In this document: positions 32,504 through 41,746 of the stretch, piece after piece
Position numbering within the stretch: position 1 is the stretch's first letter
Layout of the letters: each line of letters opens with the position of its first letter
Source: Microbacterium sp. SCN 70-27
GTDB lineage: Bacteria > Actinomycetota > Actinomycetes > Actinomycetales > Microbacteriaceae
Direction of reading: 5' to 3'
Length of the DNA: 64,000 bases
Assembly (NCBI GenBank): GCA_001724425.1
Contig: MEEK01000006.1
Location: 53,654 to 117,653, forward strand
The notes under the pieces: generated by a model
Databases searched by the model: none
What the model saw: the letters and a program-made list of their open reading frames with translations, nothing else
What the model was told of the DNA's origin: nothing
Made by a program: the position numbers and the translations under genes

Positions 32504-34189
32504 TCAGGCCTGCGCGGCGGCGATCAGGGTGCGGACGGCCGTGTCGAGGGCGGCCAGGCGCGCGGCGGCGTCGGGGGCCGAGTCTCCGCGCACGTCGAGG
32601 TAGGCCTTGAGCTTCGGCTCGGTGCCGCTCGGGCGCACGATCACGCGCGAGCCGTCGGCGAGCCACAGCCGCAGCACGTCGCTCGGCGGGAACCCCGGGG
32701 CGCCGGCGAGCAGGTCGTCGGACCGTTCGACGGCGACACCGCCGAGCTCGCTCGGGGGATCGGCGCGGAGCGCCGTCATGATCCGGCCGATGAGCGAGAC
32801 GTCCTCGACGCGCAGCGACACCTGCCCGGACTGGAAGTGCCCGAACTCCTCCGCGAACTGTGCGAGCAGGTCGGCGAGCGTCTGCCCGCGCTCGCGCGCC
32901 TCGGCAATCATCCCGAGGATCGCGACCGCAGCCGAGATCCCGTCCTTGTCGCGCACGGTCTCGGGATTGACGAGGTAGCCGAGCGCCTCTTCGAAGCCGT
33001 AGCGGATGCCCGGAGCGCGCGAGATCCACTTGAACCCCGTCAAGGTCGTGTGGAAATCGAGGCCGTACCGCTTCGCGACGGCCTCGAGCCCGGGCGAGGA
33101 CACGAGCGAGCACGCGAGGGACGCCCCGCCGCCGGTGTCGCCGGCGGCCTGCGCCCGCAGCGCGGCGCGCCAGCCGAGGAGCAGCCCGGTCTCGTTGCCG
33201 GTGAGGCGTCGCCATCCGCCGTCGGACGCCGCATCGGGGATCGCGACGGCGAGCCGGTCGGCATCGGGGTCGTTCGCGATCACGAACTCGGCTCCCGCGT
33301 CGCGGGCCGCGAGGAACGACAGGTCCATCGCCCCCGGCTCCTCCGGGTTCGGGAACGCGACAGTCGGGAAGCGTCCGTCCGGCACGATCTGCTCCTCGAC
33401 GACGACGGGGAGCGGATACCCCGCGAGCCGAAGGATCGCGGCCAGCGTCTCGTAGCCGACGCCGTGCATCGCCGTGTAGACCCAGTTCATGCCGGCAGCC
33501 CCCGCGGGGGCGGGCGCCACGGTGGCCGTCGCGGCGACGTAGGCCTCGATGACCGACTCATCGGCGACCTCGTATTCCGCGCGGGGCATGTCGGCGACGG
33601 TCGTCGTGGCGGCGACGCGGTCGATGTGCGCCGCGATCTCGGCATCGGCGGGCGAGACGATCTGCGACCCGTCGTCCTCGCCGCCGAGGTAGACCTTGTA
33701 CCCGTTGTCGTCGGGCGGGTTGTGGGATGCCGTGACCATGACGCCCGCCGCGGCGCCCAGATGCCGCACGGCGAACGCGAGCACGGGGGTCGGCAGGAGT
33801 CGCGGCAGCAGGACTGCGCGGAGGCCCGCGCCCGCGAAGATCGCGGCGGAGTCCGCCGCGAACACGTCCGAGTTCCGCCGGCCGTCGTAGCCGATCACGA
33901 CAGTCGGCGTGGCATCCGCGCCCGCCTTCTCGCGCAGATACGCGGCGAAGCCGGCGGCGGCCTGCGACACGAGCACCCGGTTCATCCGGTTGCTGCCGGC
34001 GCCGAGGCGCCCGCGCAGCCCCGCAGTGCCGAACGCGAGGCGCGTGCCGAAACGGTCGTCGAGGTCGGCGAGCGCGGCGGCATCCCCGCTCTCGGCGGCC
34101 TCGATGATCGCGGCCAGTTCCGCGCGGGTCGTCTCGTCGGGGTCCTGCGCGTACCAGGCGCGGGCCGCCTCGAGGGGCGCGGTGCTCAC
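32504..34189 (-). CDS. Phospho-sugar mutase (phosphomannomutase/phosphoglucomutase family, PmmB-like)
   Basis: 561-residue alpha-D-phosphohexomutase. FGTAGLRG near residue 53, the phosphoserine loop TASHNPPDDNGYKVYLGG, the metal loop DPDADRLAV and the C-terminal phosphate loop VRPSGTEPKLKAYL are all present. GTG 34189 overlaps the purine nucleoside phosphorylase stop by four bases. That coupling suggests it handles ribose-1- or deoxyribose-1-phosphate (phosphopentomutase activity), as proposed for the same gene pair in other actinobacteria. Hexose phosphates remain possible. Confidence 0.92.
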   Translation of the reverse strand: MSTAPLEAARAWYAQDPDETTRAELAAIIEAAESGDAAALADLDDRFGTRLAFGTAGLRGRLGAGSNRMNRVLVSQAAAGFAAYLREKAGADATPTVVIGYDGRRNSDVFAADSAAIFAGAGLRAVLLPRLLPTPVLAFAVRHLGAAAGVMVTASHNPPDDNGYKVYLGGEDDGSQIVSPADAEIAAHIDRVAATTTVADMPRAEYEVADESVIEAYVAATATVAPAPAGAAGMNWVYTAMHGVGYETLAAILRLAGYPLPVVVEEQIVPDGRFPTVAFPNPEEPGAMDLSFLAARDAGAEFVIANDPDADRLAVAIPDAASDGGWRRLTGNETGLLLGWRAALRAQAAGDTGGGASLACSLVSSPGLEAVAKRYGLDFHTTLTGFKWISRAPGIRYGFEEALGYLVNPETVRDKDGISAAVAILGMIAEARERGQTLADLLAQFAEEFGHFQSGQVSLRVEDVSLIGRIMTALRADPPSELGGVAVERSDDLLAGAPGFPPSDVLRLWLADGSRVIVRPSGTEPKLKAYLDVRGDSAPDAAARLAALDTAVRTLIAAAQA

Positions 34190-35019
34190 AGCTCGCCGAT
34201 CACGCGGGCGAGGAGGGCCGAGATGACGGGCTCCGCGGCTTGACCCGCCTCGATGACCTCGGCGTGGCTGAGCGGGGTCGTCTGGATGCCGGCGGCGAGG
34301 TTCGTGATGAGCGAGAACCCGAGGATCTCCATGCCCGCCTGCCGGGCGGCGATCGCCTCGAGCGCGGTGGACATGCCGACGATGTGACCGCCGATGGTCT
34401 TCGCCATGCGCACTTCTGCGGGCGTCTCGTACTGCGGCCCGCGGAACTGGCAGTAGACGCCCTCGTCGAGGGTCGGGTCGACACGGCGCGCGACGTCCCG
34501 CAGCCGCGTCGAGTACAGGTCGGTCAGGTCGATGAACGTCGCGCCTTCGAGTGGGGAGTCGCCCGTGAGGTTGATGTGGTCGCTGATGAGGACGGGGGTT
34601 CCCGGCGTCCAGGTGCTCTTGATGCCACCCGCGCCGTTCGTGAGGACCATCGTCTTCGCCCCGGTCGCCGCGGCGGTGCGGACGCTGTGCACGACGCGGC
34701 GCACGCCGTGGTTCTCGTAGTAGTGGGTGCGCGCGCCGATGACGAGTACGCGCTTTCCCGACGGGGTGAGGATCGACCGGAGCGAGCCGACATGGCCGGC
34801 GAGGGCGGGCTTGCTGAAGCCGGTGACGTCGGTCGCGGGGATCGTCGCGGTCGTCTCGCCGATGAGGTCGGCGGCTTTGCCCCACCCGCTGCCGAGGGTC
34901 AGGGCGATGTCGTGACGCTCGACGCCGGTGATGCGGGCGATGTCGGATGCCGCGTGCGCAGCGATCTCGAAGGGATCGGCCGTGGGGTCGTCGAGCGGGT
35001 TGGTGATCGTGTCGGACAT
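34186..35019 (-). CDS. punA: Purine nucleoside phosphorylase
   Basis: 277-residue trimeric PNP/MTAP-family enzyme splitting inosine and guanosine forms with phosphate. It has LTLGSGWGKAAD for phosphate, GARTHYYENHG, TNGAGGI and YCQFRGPQYETPAEVRM holding the active-site Glu, followed by VGMSTALEAIAA and TNLAAG. The leaderless-type TAGAGT element precedes ATG 35019. With Add and the downstream mutase it completes purine nucleoside salvage. Confidence 0.95.
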   Translation of the reverse strand: MSDTITNPLDDPTADPFEIAAHAASDIARITGVERHDIALTLGSGWGKAADLIGETTATIPATDVTGFSKPALAGHVGSLRSILTPSGKRVLVIGARTHYYENHGVRRVVHSVRTAAATGAKTMVLTNGAGGIKSTWTPGTPVLISDHINLTGDSPLEGATFIDLTDLYSTRLRDVARRVDPTLDEGVYCQFRGPQYETPAEVRMAKTIGGHIVGMSTALEAIAARQAGMEILGFSLITNLAAGIQTTPLSHAEVIEAGQAAEPVISALLARVIGEL

Positions 35020-35025
35020 GCGTCC

Positions 35026-35031
35026 ACTCTA
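35026..35031 (-). promoter_or_regulatory. Leaderless-type -10 element of punA
   Basis: TAGAGT on the minus strand, 6 bases before ATG 35019. The 77-bp gap also serves divergent lpdA and contains two GGAACAC-like direct repeats (35032, 35052). Confidence 0.5.
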
Positions 35032-35096
35032 GGAACACCGGGGCCTCCGCGGGAACACTGCGATTATTCACGCGTCCGGGCTGAAAGAATGGACGC

Positions 35097-36548
35097 ATGA
35101 CCGCGAGCTTCGTCACGTCCCCGTCCGTCGCCGTCCTCGGCGGTGGCCCCGGAGGCTACGAGGCGGCGCTGGCGGCCGCGCAGCTGGGTGCGGAGGTGAC
35201 GCTCGTCGAGCGCGCCGGCGTCGGCGGTGCGGCAGTCATCACGGACGTCGTCCCCTCGAAGAGCCTCATCGCGACGGCGGATGCCGCGGTCGCGATCTCC
35301 GAGGCATCCGACCTCGGTGTGGAGTTCTACGCGAAGGGTGAGAACGGCCGGCCGCTGAAGCCCCAGGTCGCGATCAACCTGGCCGCCGTCAACAAGCGGC
35401 TGCTCTCCCTCGCGCGCCAGCAGTCCGAGGACATGCGCAGCCAGCTCATCGAGGCGGGGGTGCGCATCATCTCGGGTCACGGGCGGCTCGACGACCACCA
35501 TTCGATCGTCGTCGCGACCGGGCCCGGCGGCACGGACTTCGACCGCGTCGAGGCCGACACGCTCGTCGTCGCGGTCGGTGCGTCGCCGCGAGAGCTGCCG
35601 AGTGCGAAGCCGGACGGGGAGCGGATCCTCACGTGGACGCAGCTGTACGACATGAAGGCGCTCCCCGAGCACCTGATCGTCGTCGGATCGGGCGTGACCG
35701 GCGCCGAGTTCGCCTCGGCCTACATGAACCTCGGTGCGAAGGTCACGCTCATCTCGAGCCGTGACCAGGTCCTGCCCGGTGAGGACCGCGACGCGGCGCT
35801 CGTGCTCCAGCGCGTGTTCACCCGCGGCGGTATGACGGTGCTCTCGAAGTCGCGTGCCGACAGCGTGACGCGGACCGCGGACGGCGTCGTGGTGACCCTC
35901 TCCGACGGGCGCACGGTCGAGGGGAGCCACTGCCTCCTGGCGGTCGGCTCGATCCCCAACACGGCCGGCATCGGTCTCGCCGAGACGGGCGTCGAACTCA
36001 CCGAGTCGGGGCACATCCGGGTCAACCGGGTCGCCCGCACGTCGGTGCCGAACATCTACGCCGCGGGCGACTGCACGACGTTCGTGCCCCTCGCCTCCGT
36101 CGCCTCGATGCAGGGGCGCACCGCGATCTTCCACGCCCTGGGCGACACCGTGATCCCGCTCGAGCGCCGCCGCATCACGGCGAACATCTTCACGGCGCCC
36201 GAGATCGCGACGGTCGGCCGGCAGGAGAAGGATCTCGAGACCGGCGCGATCAACGGCTACGTGTACAAACTGCCGCTCGCCGCCAACGCCCGCGCGAAGA
36301 TGATGGGCATCAAGGACGGCTTCGTCAAGATCATCGCCCGCGAAGGCTCGGGCACAGTCATCGGCGGCGTGATCGTCGCCCCCAAGGCATCCGAGCTCAT
36401 CTATCCGATCGCGATCGCCGTCGAGCGCCGTCTCACGGTCGACCAGGTCTCACGCGTGTTCGCGGTGTTCCCGTCGCTCACCGGATCGATCACGGATGCC
36501 ACGCGCGCGATGCATCTCGTCAACCGCGACGACGACTTCTTCGGCTGA
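35097..36548 (+). CDS. lpdA: NAD(P)H-quinone dehydrogenase, LpdA-like flavoprotein
   Basis: 483-residue pyridine nucleotide-disulfide oxidoreductase fold. FAD motif VAVLGGGPGGYEAALAAAQ, central NAD(P) motif IVVGSGVTGAEFAS, NIYAAGDCT for FAD and a C-terminal dimer domain are present. The redox-active CxxxxC of true dihydrolipoamide dehydrogenase is missing: the segment reads GVGGAAVITDVVPSKSLI. The same loss marks mycobacterial LpdA, which reduces quinones. I therefore do not call it a pyruvate dehydrogenase E3. Confidence 0.9.
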   Translation: MTASFVTSPSVAVLGGGPGGYEAALAAAQLGAEVTLVERAGVGGAAVITDVVPSKSLIATADAAVAISEASDLGVEFYAKGENGRPLKPQVAINLAAVNKRLLSLARQQSEDMRSQLIEAGVRIISGHGRLDDHHSIVVATGPGGTDFDRVEADTLVVAVGASPRELPSAKPDGERILTWTQLYDMKALPEHLIVVGSGVTGAEFASAYMNLGAKVTLISSRDQVLPGEDRDAALVLQRVFTRGGMTVLSKSRADSVTRTADGVVVTLSDGRTVEGSHCLLAVGSIPNTAGIGLAETGVELTESGHIRVNRVARTSVPNIYAAGDCTTFVPLASVASMQGRTAIFHALGDTVIPLERRRITANIFTAPEIATVGRQEKDLETGAINGYVYKLPLAANARAKMMGIKDGFVKIIAREGSGTVIGGVIVAPKASELIYPIAIAVERRLTVDQVSRVFAVFPSLTGSITDATRAMHLVNRDDDFFG

Positions 36549-36567
36549 CGTCGGCGCCGGCTCCCGG

Positions 36568-36586
36568 TAGTGCTCGCAGAGCGCTA
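36568..36586. terminator. Short hairpin between convergent lpdA and lipoprotein genes
   Basis: TAGTGCTC-GCA-GAGCGCTA, an 8-bp stem with one G-T pair, lies 19 bases after the lpdA stop and overlaps the lipoprotein stop codon. There is no T-run. Confidence 0.4.
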
Positions 36587-37036
36587 CGCGCGGGGGACGA
36601 CCACCCAATAGCCCCTGTCGTCCGGCGAGGTCGCCGACACGAAGAGTTCGGTGAGATCGCGCGCGCCGAAGGGGATCGCGATCGGGGTGAGCGGTGCGCC
36701 GTCGTGGCAGACGATCTCTTGCGTGACGGTCTGCGACCCCCAATCGCCCGTGTAGGTCAGGCTGAACTGCACCCGGTCGGTGCCCTTGCAGCGCAGTTCG
36801 ATCGAGGTGTAGGTGGTCGGCGTGGGGAAGGCCTGGCCCTTGTTGTAGCTCGCGGCGGCGCCCGACACCTCGCCGCTCATGCCTCCGCCGCCCGCGGCCA
36901 TGACCTCATCGCCCCACGCCTCCAGAGCCGACTTCTCCTCATCGGTCGGAGCACTCGTCGATGAACACGCGCTCAGGGTGCCGATGGCGAGCGCGCCCAC
37001 GACCGACAGCACGACGGCGAGACGATGGCGAGGCAC
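36584..37036 (-). CDS. Small putative lipoprotein, unknown function
   Basis: 150 residues with a lipoprotein signal (RLAVVLSVVGALAIGTLSAC, lipobox LSAC, Cys24). The mature part is Ser/Gly/Ala-rich at first, then a beta-rich domain with a Cys pair (ELRCKGTD and EIVCHDGA) likely forming a disulfide. No recognised family. GTG 37036 is supported by TAGCCT 6 bases upstream. It is monocistronic and convergent with lpdA. Confidence 0.8.
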   Translation of the reverse strand: MPRHRLAVVLSVVGALAIGTLSACSSTSAPTDEEKSALEAWGDEVMAAGGGGMSGEVSGAAASYNKGQAFPTPTTYTSIELRCKGTDRVQFSLTYTGDWGSQTVTQEIVCHDGAPLTPIAIPFGARDLTELFVSATSPDDRGYWVVVPRA

Positions 37037-37042
37037 GGCCTC

Positions 37043-37048
37043 AGGCTA
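37043..37048 (-). promoter_or_regulatory. Leaderless-type -10 element of the lipoprotein gene
   Basis: TAGCCT on the minus strand, 6 bases before GTG 37036. It lies between the lipoprotein and accA genes, giving the lipoprotein a separate promoter. Confidence 0.45.
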
Positions 37049-37077
37049 CGCCCCGTGCGGACGGAAACGCGCCGCTC

Positions 37078-38874
37078 TCAGGAGATGGTGAGGAGCTGGT
37101 GTCCCGCCGATACCGTCGTGCCGGGCGTCGCGTCGATCGCGCCGATGACGCCGTCCTTGTGCGCCTGCAGGGGCTGCTCCATCTTCATCGCCTCGAGGAC
37201 CACGACGAGATCGCCCTTGACGACCTGCTGACCCTCCTCGACGGCGACCTTGACGATCGTCGCCTGCATGGGCGACTTCACGGCATCCCCGGCGGCTCCG
37301 GAGTTCACGGACGCGTCGTGGGAGCGACGCGATGGCGGAGCGGCGGCAGGGCGGCCGATCTTCGTGGGGGACGCGACGATGCGATCGGGCAGGCTCACCT
37401 CGAGGCGCTTGCCCGAGACTTCGACGACCACCGTGTGGCGGGGCTCCGCCTCTTCGGGAGCCTCGGCCTCGCCGTCCCACGGCGGGATGTCGTTGACGAA
37501 CTCGGTCTCGATCCAGCGCGTGAAGACGCGGAAGACGCCGTCCTCGGCGGTGAAGGCGGGGTCGCGCACGACCTTGCGGTGGAAGGGCAGCACCGTCGGC
37601 ATCCCCGAGACCTCGAACTCGTCGAGTGCGCGGCGCGAGCGCTCCAGCGCCTCTTCGCGGTCGCGGCCGGTGACGATGAGCTTGCCGAGGAGGGAGTCGA
37701 ACGCGCCCGAGACGCTGTCGCCCGCCGTCACGCCGGAATCCAGACGGATGCCCGGGCCGCCGAACGTCTTGAACTGGTGGATGCGTCCCGGCTGCGGCAG
37801 GAAGTTCCGGCCGGCGTCCTCGCCGTTGATGCGGAACTCGATCGAGTGGCCGATCGGGGTCGGGTCGTCGTAGTCCAGCGTGCCGCCCTCGGCGAGGCGG
37901 AACTGCTCGCGCACGAGGTCGATGCCGGTGACCTCTTCGGACACGGGGTGCTCGACCTGCAGGCGCGTGTTGACCTCGAGGAACGAGATGGTGCCGTCGG
38001 CGCCGATCAGGAACTCGCACGTTCCCGCGCCGACGTACCCGACCTCCTTGAGGATCGCCTTGGAGGCCTCGTACAGCGTCCGGTTCTGCTCCTCGGTGAG
38101 GAACGGTGCGGGCGCCTCCTCGACGAGCTTCTGGTGGCGGCGCTGCAGCGAGCAGTCGCGCGTCGAGACGACGACGACGTTCCCCTCCGCGTCGGCGAGG
38201 CACTGCGTCTCGACGTGACGCGGCTTGTCGAGGTACTTCTCCACGAAGCACTCGCCGCGCCCGAACGCGGTGATCGCCTCGCGCGTCGCCGACTCGAAGA
38301 GCTCCGCGACCTCGTCGAGCTCGCGGGCGACCTTGAGGCCGCGTCCGCCGCCGCCGTATGCGGCCTTGATGGCGATCGGAAGACCGACCTCTTCGGCGAA
38401 GGCGATGACCTCCTCCGCGCCGGCGACGGGGCCGGGGGTCCCGGGGGCGAGCGGTGCGCCGACCTTCTCGGCGACCGCGCGGGCGGTGACCTTGTCGCCC
38501 AGCGCCTCGATGGCATCGGGGGACGGGCCGATCCAGATGAGCCCGGCGGCCTGCACGGCGCGGGCGAACTCGGCGTTCTCGGCGAGGAACCCGTACCCGG
38601 GGTGCACGGCGTCGGCTCCCGAGCGGCGGGCGACCGACAGGATCTTCTCGATCGACAGATACGTCTCGGCGCTCGTCGCACCGCCGAGGGCGTACGCCTC
38701 GTCGGCGAGCTTCACGTGCATCGCGTCGCGGTCCTGGTCGGCGTACACGGCGACCGAGGCCTTGCCGGCGTCGCGTGCGGCGCGGATCACGCGGACGGCG
38801 ATCTCCCCGCGGTTCGCGACGAGCACTTTGGCGATCTGCGCGCGCGCGGGCGCGGTGGCCGTGGGGAGAGGCAT
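37078..38874 (-). CDS. accA3: Acyl-CoA carboxylase alpha subunit (biotin carboxylase + BCCP)
   Basis: 598 residues. Residues 15-460 form biotin carboxylase ([18 protein letters not shown], the ATP-grasp glycine loop [13 protein letters not shown], and [20 protein letters not shown]). A linker leads to the biotinyl domain, where EAMKM carries the biotinylated Lys564. It carboxylates biotin and pairs with the AccD/AccE subunits at 44-46 kb to make malonyl- or methylmalonyl-CoA for lipid synthesis. The start is ATG 38874, with TAGGCT 7 bases upstream; the longer frame to 38925 is unlikely. BirA at 46.4 kb would biotinylate it. Confidence 0.95.
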   Translation of the reverse strand: MPLPTATAPARAQIAKVLVANRGEIAVRVIRAARDAGKASVAVYADQDRDAMHVKLADEAYALGGATSAETYLSIEKILSVARRSGADAVHPGYGFLAENAEFARAVQAAGLIWIGPSPDAIEALGDKVTARAVAEKVGAPLAPGTPGPVAGAEEVIAFAEEVGLPIAIKAAYGGGGRGLKVARELDEVAELFESATREAITAFGRGECFVEKYLDKPRHVETQCLADAEGNVVVVSTRDCSLQRRHQKLVEEAPAPFLTEEQNRTLYEASKAILKEVGYVGAGTCEFLIGADGTISFLEVNTRLQVEHPVSEEVTGIDLVREQFRLAEGGTLDYDDPTPIGHSIEFRINGEDAGRNFLPQPGRIHQFKTFGGPGIRLDSGVTAGDSVSGAFDSLLGKLIVTGRDREEALERSRRALDEFEVSGMPTVLPFHRKVVRDPAFTAEDGVFRVFTRWIETEFVNDIPPWDGEAEAPEEAEPRHTVVVEVSGKRLEVSLPDRIVASPTKIGRPAAAPPSRRSHDASVNSGAAGDAVKSPMQATIVKVAVEEGQQVVKGDLVVVLEAMKMEQPLQAHKDGVIGAIDATPGTTVSAGHQLLTIS

Positions 38875-38881
38875 GGATGCC

Positions 38882-38887
38882 AGCCTA
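38882..38887 (-). promoter_or_regulatory. Leaderless-type -10 element of the accA3 gene
   Basis: TAGGCT on the minus strand, 7 bases before ATG 38874, supporting that start. Confidence 0.45.
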
Positions 38888-38952
38888 CCCACCAGACGGG
38901 GGGTGGCTTTGGATCCACGCCACAAGATCGACGCGAAAACGCGTGCGGGAAC

Positions 38953-39609
38953 CTACGAAATTTCGGATCGGTTCCAGAGGTCGGTCCAGACGATGCCGAG
39001 TTCGCCGCAGAGGCGCCGCAGCGTCGACAGGGACATGCCGACGACCGTCGAGGGGTCGCCCTCGACGCGCTCGATGAACGCTCCGCCGAGGCTGTCCACG
39101 GTGAAGGCGCCTGCGACCTGCAGGGGCTCGCCGCTCGCGACGTAGGCGGCGATCTCGGCATCCGTCACGTCGGCCGCGAAGGTGACGGATGCCTCGGCGA
39201 CCCCGTGCGCCTCACGCGCCGGCTCGCCGGGGGCGAGGCGGAACACGCTGTGGCCGGAGTGGAGCACGCCGGTGCGTCCGCGCATGTCGCGCCAGCGGGC
39301 GGTCGCGACGCCCGGCGTGTACGGCTTGCCGAGGACGGCGCCGCCGAGCTCGAACATCGAGTCGCCGCCGATCACGATCCCGTCGAAGTCGGGCTGCTCG
39401 GCGGCGAGGGCCGCCGCGACATCCTGCGCCTTGCGGCGGGCGAGCAGCAGCACATGCTCGTCGGGCGCGAGGGTGCGCGCCTCGCCGGCTTCGACGGCGG
39501 CGACGACCGCCTCCTCGTCGACCTCGGGCGCGCGGGTCTCGGGCTCGATGCCCGCCTGCCGCAGCAGCATCAGTCGGGCGGGCGAGGTGGAGGCGAGGCA
39601 CACGCGCAT
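38953..39609 (-). CDS. maf: Maf family nucleotide pyrophosphatase
   Basis: 218-residue Maf/Ham1-fold protein. It starts MRVCLASTSPARLMLLRQAG with the family SxSPxR motif. Catalytic-region residues lie in DGIVIGGDSMFELGG (Asp general base) and GKPYTP. Maf proteins hydrolyse noncanonical or bulk NTPs and affect septation. It is upstream of accA3 on the same strand, 78 bases away, an order kept in actinobacteria. Confidence 0.93.
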   Translation of the reverse strand: MRVCLASTSPARLMLLRQAGIEPETRAPEVDEEAVVAAVEAGEARTLAPDEHVLLLARRKAQDVAAALAAEQPDFDGIVIGGDSMFELGGAVLGKPYTPGVATARWRDMRGRTGVLHSGHSVFRLAPGEPAREAHGVAEASVTFAADVTDAEIAAYVASGEPLQVAGAFTVDSLGGAFIERVEGDPSTVVGMSLSTLRRLCGELGIVWTDLWNRSEIS

Positions 39610-39616
39610 GCGCTCC

Positions 39617-39622
39617 AGCGTA
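39617..39622 (-). promoter_or_regulatory. Leaderless-type -10 element of maf
   Basis: TACGCT on the minus strand, 7 bases before ATG 39609. The plus-strand -10 of the RNA methyltransferase gene begins only 7 bases further right, so the two divergent promoters are packed into 31 bp. Confidence 0.45.
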
Positions 39623-39628
39623 GGCGGC

Positions 39629-39634
39629 TAGCGT
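39629..39634 (+). promoter_or_regulatory. Leaderless-type -10 element of the RNA methyltransferase gene
   Basis: TAGCGT, 6 bases, ATG 39641. The intervening GGAGGG would also read as a ribosome site if transcription began further upstream. Confidence 0.45.
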
Positions 39635-39640
39635 GGAGGG

Positions 39641-41002
39641 ATGCAGGACGGCGACCTTCTCGATCTCGACATCACCGATGTCGCCCACGGCGGCGTGTTC
39701 GTCGCCCGACACGAGGGGCGGGTCGTCTTCGTCGAGGGCGCGATCCCGGGCGAGCGAGTGCGCGTCGAGCTCACCGACACGACGAAGAGCGCGTTCTGGC
39801 GCGCCGATGTCGTCGAGGTGCTGGATGCCTCGCCGCACCGGCGCCCGCACGTGTGGGCGGCCGCCGACGTGTCGGTGCCGCCCGCCGACCGGCCCGGCGG
39901 CGCCGACTTCGGGCACATCGAGCGTGTCCATCAGCGCGAACTGAAGACCCGGGTGCTCCTGGAGGCGCTCGAGCGCTTCGGCGGCATGACGTCCCCCGCC
40001 GCGACCATGTCGGAGGCGAGCCCCGTCCTCGGCGCCGGTGGTGAGATCGTGGATGCGGAGACCGCGGATGCCACGCGCTGGCGCACACGGGTGAGCCTCC
40101 ACGTCGACGACGCGGGCCGCATCGGCCCGTTCGCCGCGCGGAGCCACCGCGTGATCGAGACCCCCGACCTCCCCCTCGCGACGAGCGAGATCGAGGAGGT
40201 GGTGCGGAGCCTCGATGGCTTCGCCCCCGGGCGTATCGACCTCGTCCAGCCCTCGGACGGGTCGGTGCGCGTCATCGTGCGCCCCGCACCCGTCGCGGCG
40301 CCGCCCGCGCGCGGCGGCGCGCAGGGGCGCGGTCGCGGCGGGCGCCCCCTCCGACCCCGCTCCGTGCGCGCGCCGGAGGACCCGACCGCGCGGGAGAGCG
40401 TCATCGAGCGCGTCGGCGGGCGCGAGTTCGCCGTCGATGCAGGCGGATTCTGGCAGGTGCACCGTCTCGCGGCATCCACCCTCACGGGCGCCGTCCGCAC
40501 GGCGCTCGACGCCGCAGGGGGAGTCGACCCGGCCGCGCACCACCTCGACCTGTACGGCGGAGTGGGCCTGTTCGCGGCCGCGCTCGCCGAGGCGGGCGGC
40601 CCCGCGACGCGCGTCACGAGCGTCGAGGCGGATGCCCGGGCCACGGAGCACGCGGGCGAGAACCTCGCCGAATGGGTCGGCGCCCGCGCCGAGACCGACC
40701 GCACCGACCGCTTCCTCGCGCGGCTGCTCGCGCAGGGAAGCGCTGCCGAGCGCGCGCGCCTCGCACAGGGCGTCGTCCTGCTCGATCCGCCGCGGGCGGG
40801 CGCGGGGCGGGCCGTCGTCGAGCAGATCGCCGCACTGTCCCCGGCATCCGTCGTGTACGTCGCGTGCGACCCGGTAGCCCTTGCGCGCGACCTCGGGACC
40901 TTCCGTGCGCACGGCTACGAGCCGCTGCGGATCGACGCGTTCGACCTGTTCCCGCACTCGCACCACATCGAAGCCGTGACGGTGCTCGCACGGGCGGACT
41001 GA
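39641..41002 (+). CDS. TRAM-domain class I SAM-dependent RNA methyltransferase (TrmA/RlmD-like)
   Basis: 453 residues. An N-terminal TRAM (OB-fold) domain spans about 1-60 (LDITDVAHGGVFVARHEGRVVFVEGAIPGE). HLDLYGGVGLFAAALAE is the SAM-binding motif near residue 303, LLDPPRAGAG is motif IV, and VVYVACDPVALARDLGTF holds the nucleophilic Cys. These proteins form m5U in tRNA or 23S rRNA. The Cys cluster of RlmD-type iron-sulfur proteins is not evident. A Gly/Arg-rich insert lies near residue 222-240. Confidence 0.9.
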   Translation: MQDGDLLDLDITDVAHGGVFVARHEGRVVFVEGAIPGERVRVELTDTTKSAFWRADVVEVLDASPHRRPHVWAAADVSVPPADRPGGADFGHIERVHQRELKTRVLLEALERFGGMTSPAATMSEASPVLGAGGEIVDAETADATRWRTRVSLHVDDAGRIGPFAARSHRVIETPDLPLATSEIEEVVRSLDGFAPGRIDLVQPSDGSVRVIVRPAPVAAPPARGGAQGRGRGGRPLRPRSVRAPEDPTARESVIERVGGREFAVDAGGFWQVHRLAASTLTGAVRTALDAAGGVDPAAHHLDLYGGVGLFAAALAEAGGPATRVTSVEADARATEHAGENLAEWVGARAETDRTDRFLARLLAQGSAAERARLAQGVVLLDPPRAGAGRAVVEQIAALSPASVVYVACDPVALARDLGTFRAHGYEPLRIDAFDLFPHSHHIEAVTVLARAD

Positions 41003-41065
41003 CGCGGCGTGCCGCGCTCGGGCGCGTGCGATGTCATCGTTCCCGGCCGCGCGGGTGCCACCAAC

Positions 41066-41071
41066 TAGGCT
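41066..41071 (+). promoter_or_regulatory. Leaderless-type -10 element of the two-component operon
   Basis: TAGGCT, 6 bases, ATG 41078. Confidence 0.5.
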
Positions 41072-41077
41072 TCAGCC

Positions 41078-41746
41078 ATGATCCGCGTCGCGCTCATCGA
41101 TGATCACGAATCGGTCCGTCTGGGTCTCAGTGCCGCGTGCGCGAGGATCGGGACGATCCAGGTCGTCTTCTCGGGCAGTTCCGTGCGCGACTACCGGATG
41201 TGGCGGTCGGCGATGGGGGCGCTCCCCGCCGACGTCGTCGTGCTGGATCTCACCCTCGGCGACGGCACGACGGTCACCGAGAACGTCGTGCAGCTCATGG
41301 GCGACGGGTCGCCGGTGCTCATCCACAGTGTCGCGGATCGCCCCGCCGCGGTGCGGGAGGCGCTCGCCGCCGGAGCGAGCGGGGTCATCAGCAAGGCATC
41401 CCGCACCGACGACGTCATCGCCGCGATCGTGACGATCGCGAACGGCGATCCCCTCGACAACCTCGAGTGGGCGGGCGCGATCGACGGCGATCGTGCGTTC
41501 GCCGACGCCCAACTCGCGACGCGCGAGCGCGAAGTGCTGCGGCTGTACGCCGCGGGGCTTCCGCTGAAGGCCGTTGCGGACCGGCTCGGCATCGCCTATT
41601 CGACCGCGAAAGAGAACATCACGCGGATCCGCGTGAAGTACACCGAGGTCGGGCGGCCCGCGCCGACGAAGATCGATCTGCGCAAGCGCGCGATCGAGGA
41701 CGGGATCGTCGACGACGAGCGCATCGAGACCGCCGGTGACGGCTGA
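41078..41746 (+). CDS. NarL/LuxR-type response regulator
   Basis: 222 residues. The receiver domain (1-130) has the acidic pair DD at 8-9, phosphoacceptor Asp57 in VVVLDLTLGDG and Lys in VISKASRTDD. The C-terminal HTH (about 145-205) includes ATREREVLRLYAAGLPLKAV. It is the first gene of a three-gene operon, overlapping the kinase start by 11 bases. The target genes are unknown. Confidence 0.93.
   Translation: MIRVALIDDHESVRLGLSAACARIGTIQVVFSGSSVRDYRMWRSAMGALPADVVVLDLTLGDGTTVTENVVQLMGDGSPVLIHSVADRPAAVREALAAGASGVISKASRTDDVIAAIVTIANGDPLDNLEWAGAIDGDRAFADAQLATREREVLRLYAAGLPLKAVADRLGIAYSTAKENITRIRVKYTEVGRPAPTKIDLRKRAIEDGIVDDERIETAGDG

Noticed and set aside
32841-32852. CCGAACTCCTCC inside pgm, matching an arm of the 80-bp elements
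   Set aside because: It has no inverted partner at 80 bp and encodes conserved protein sequence; coincidence.
35097-36548. Pyruvate dehydrogenase E3 (lpd)
   Set aside because: The redox-active disulfide motif is absent and no dehydrogenase complex genes are adjacent.
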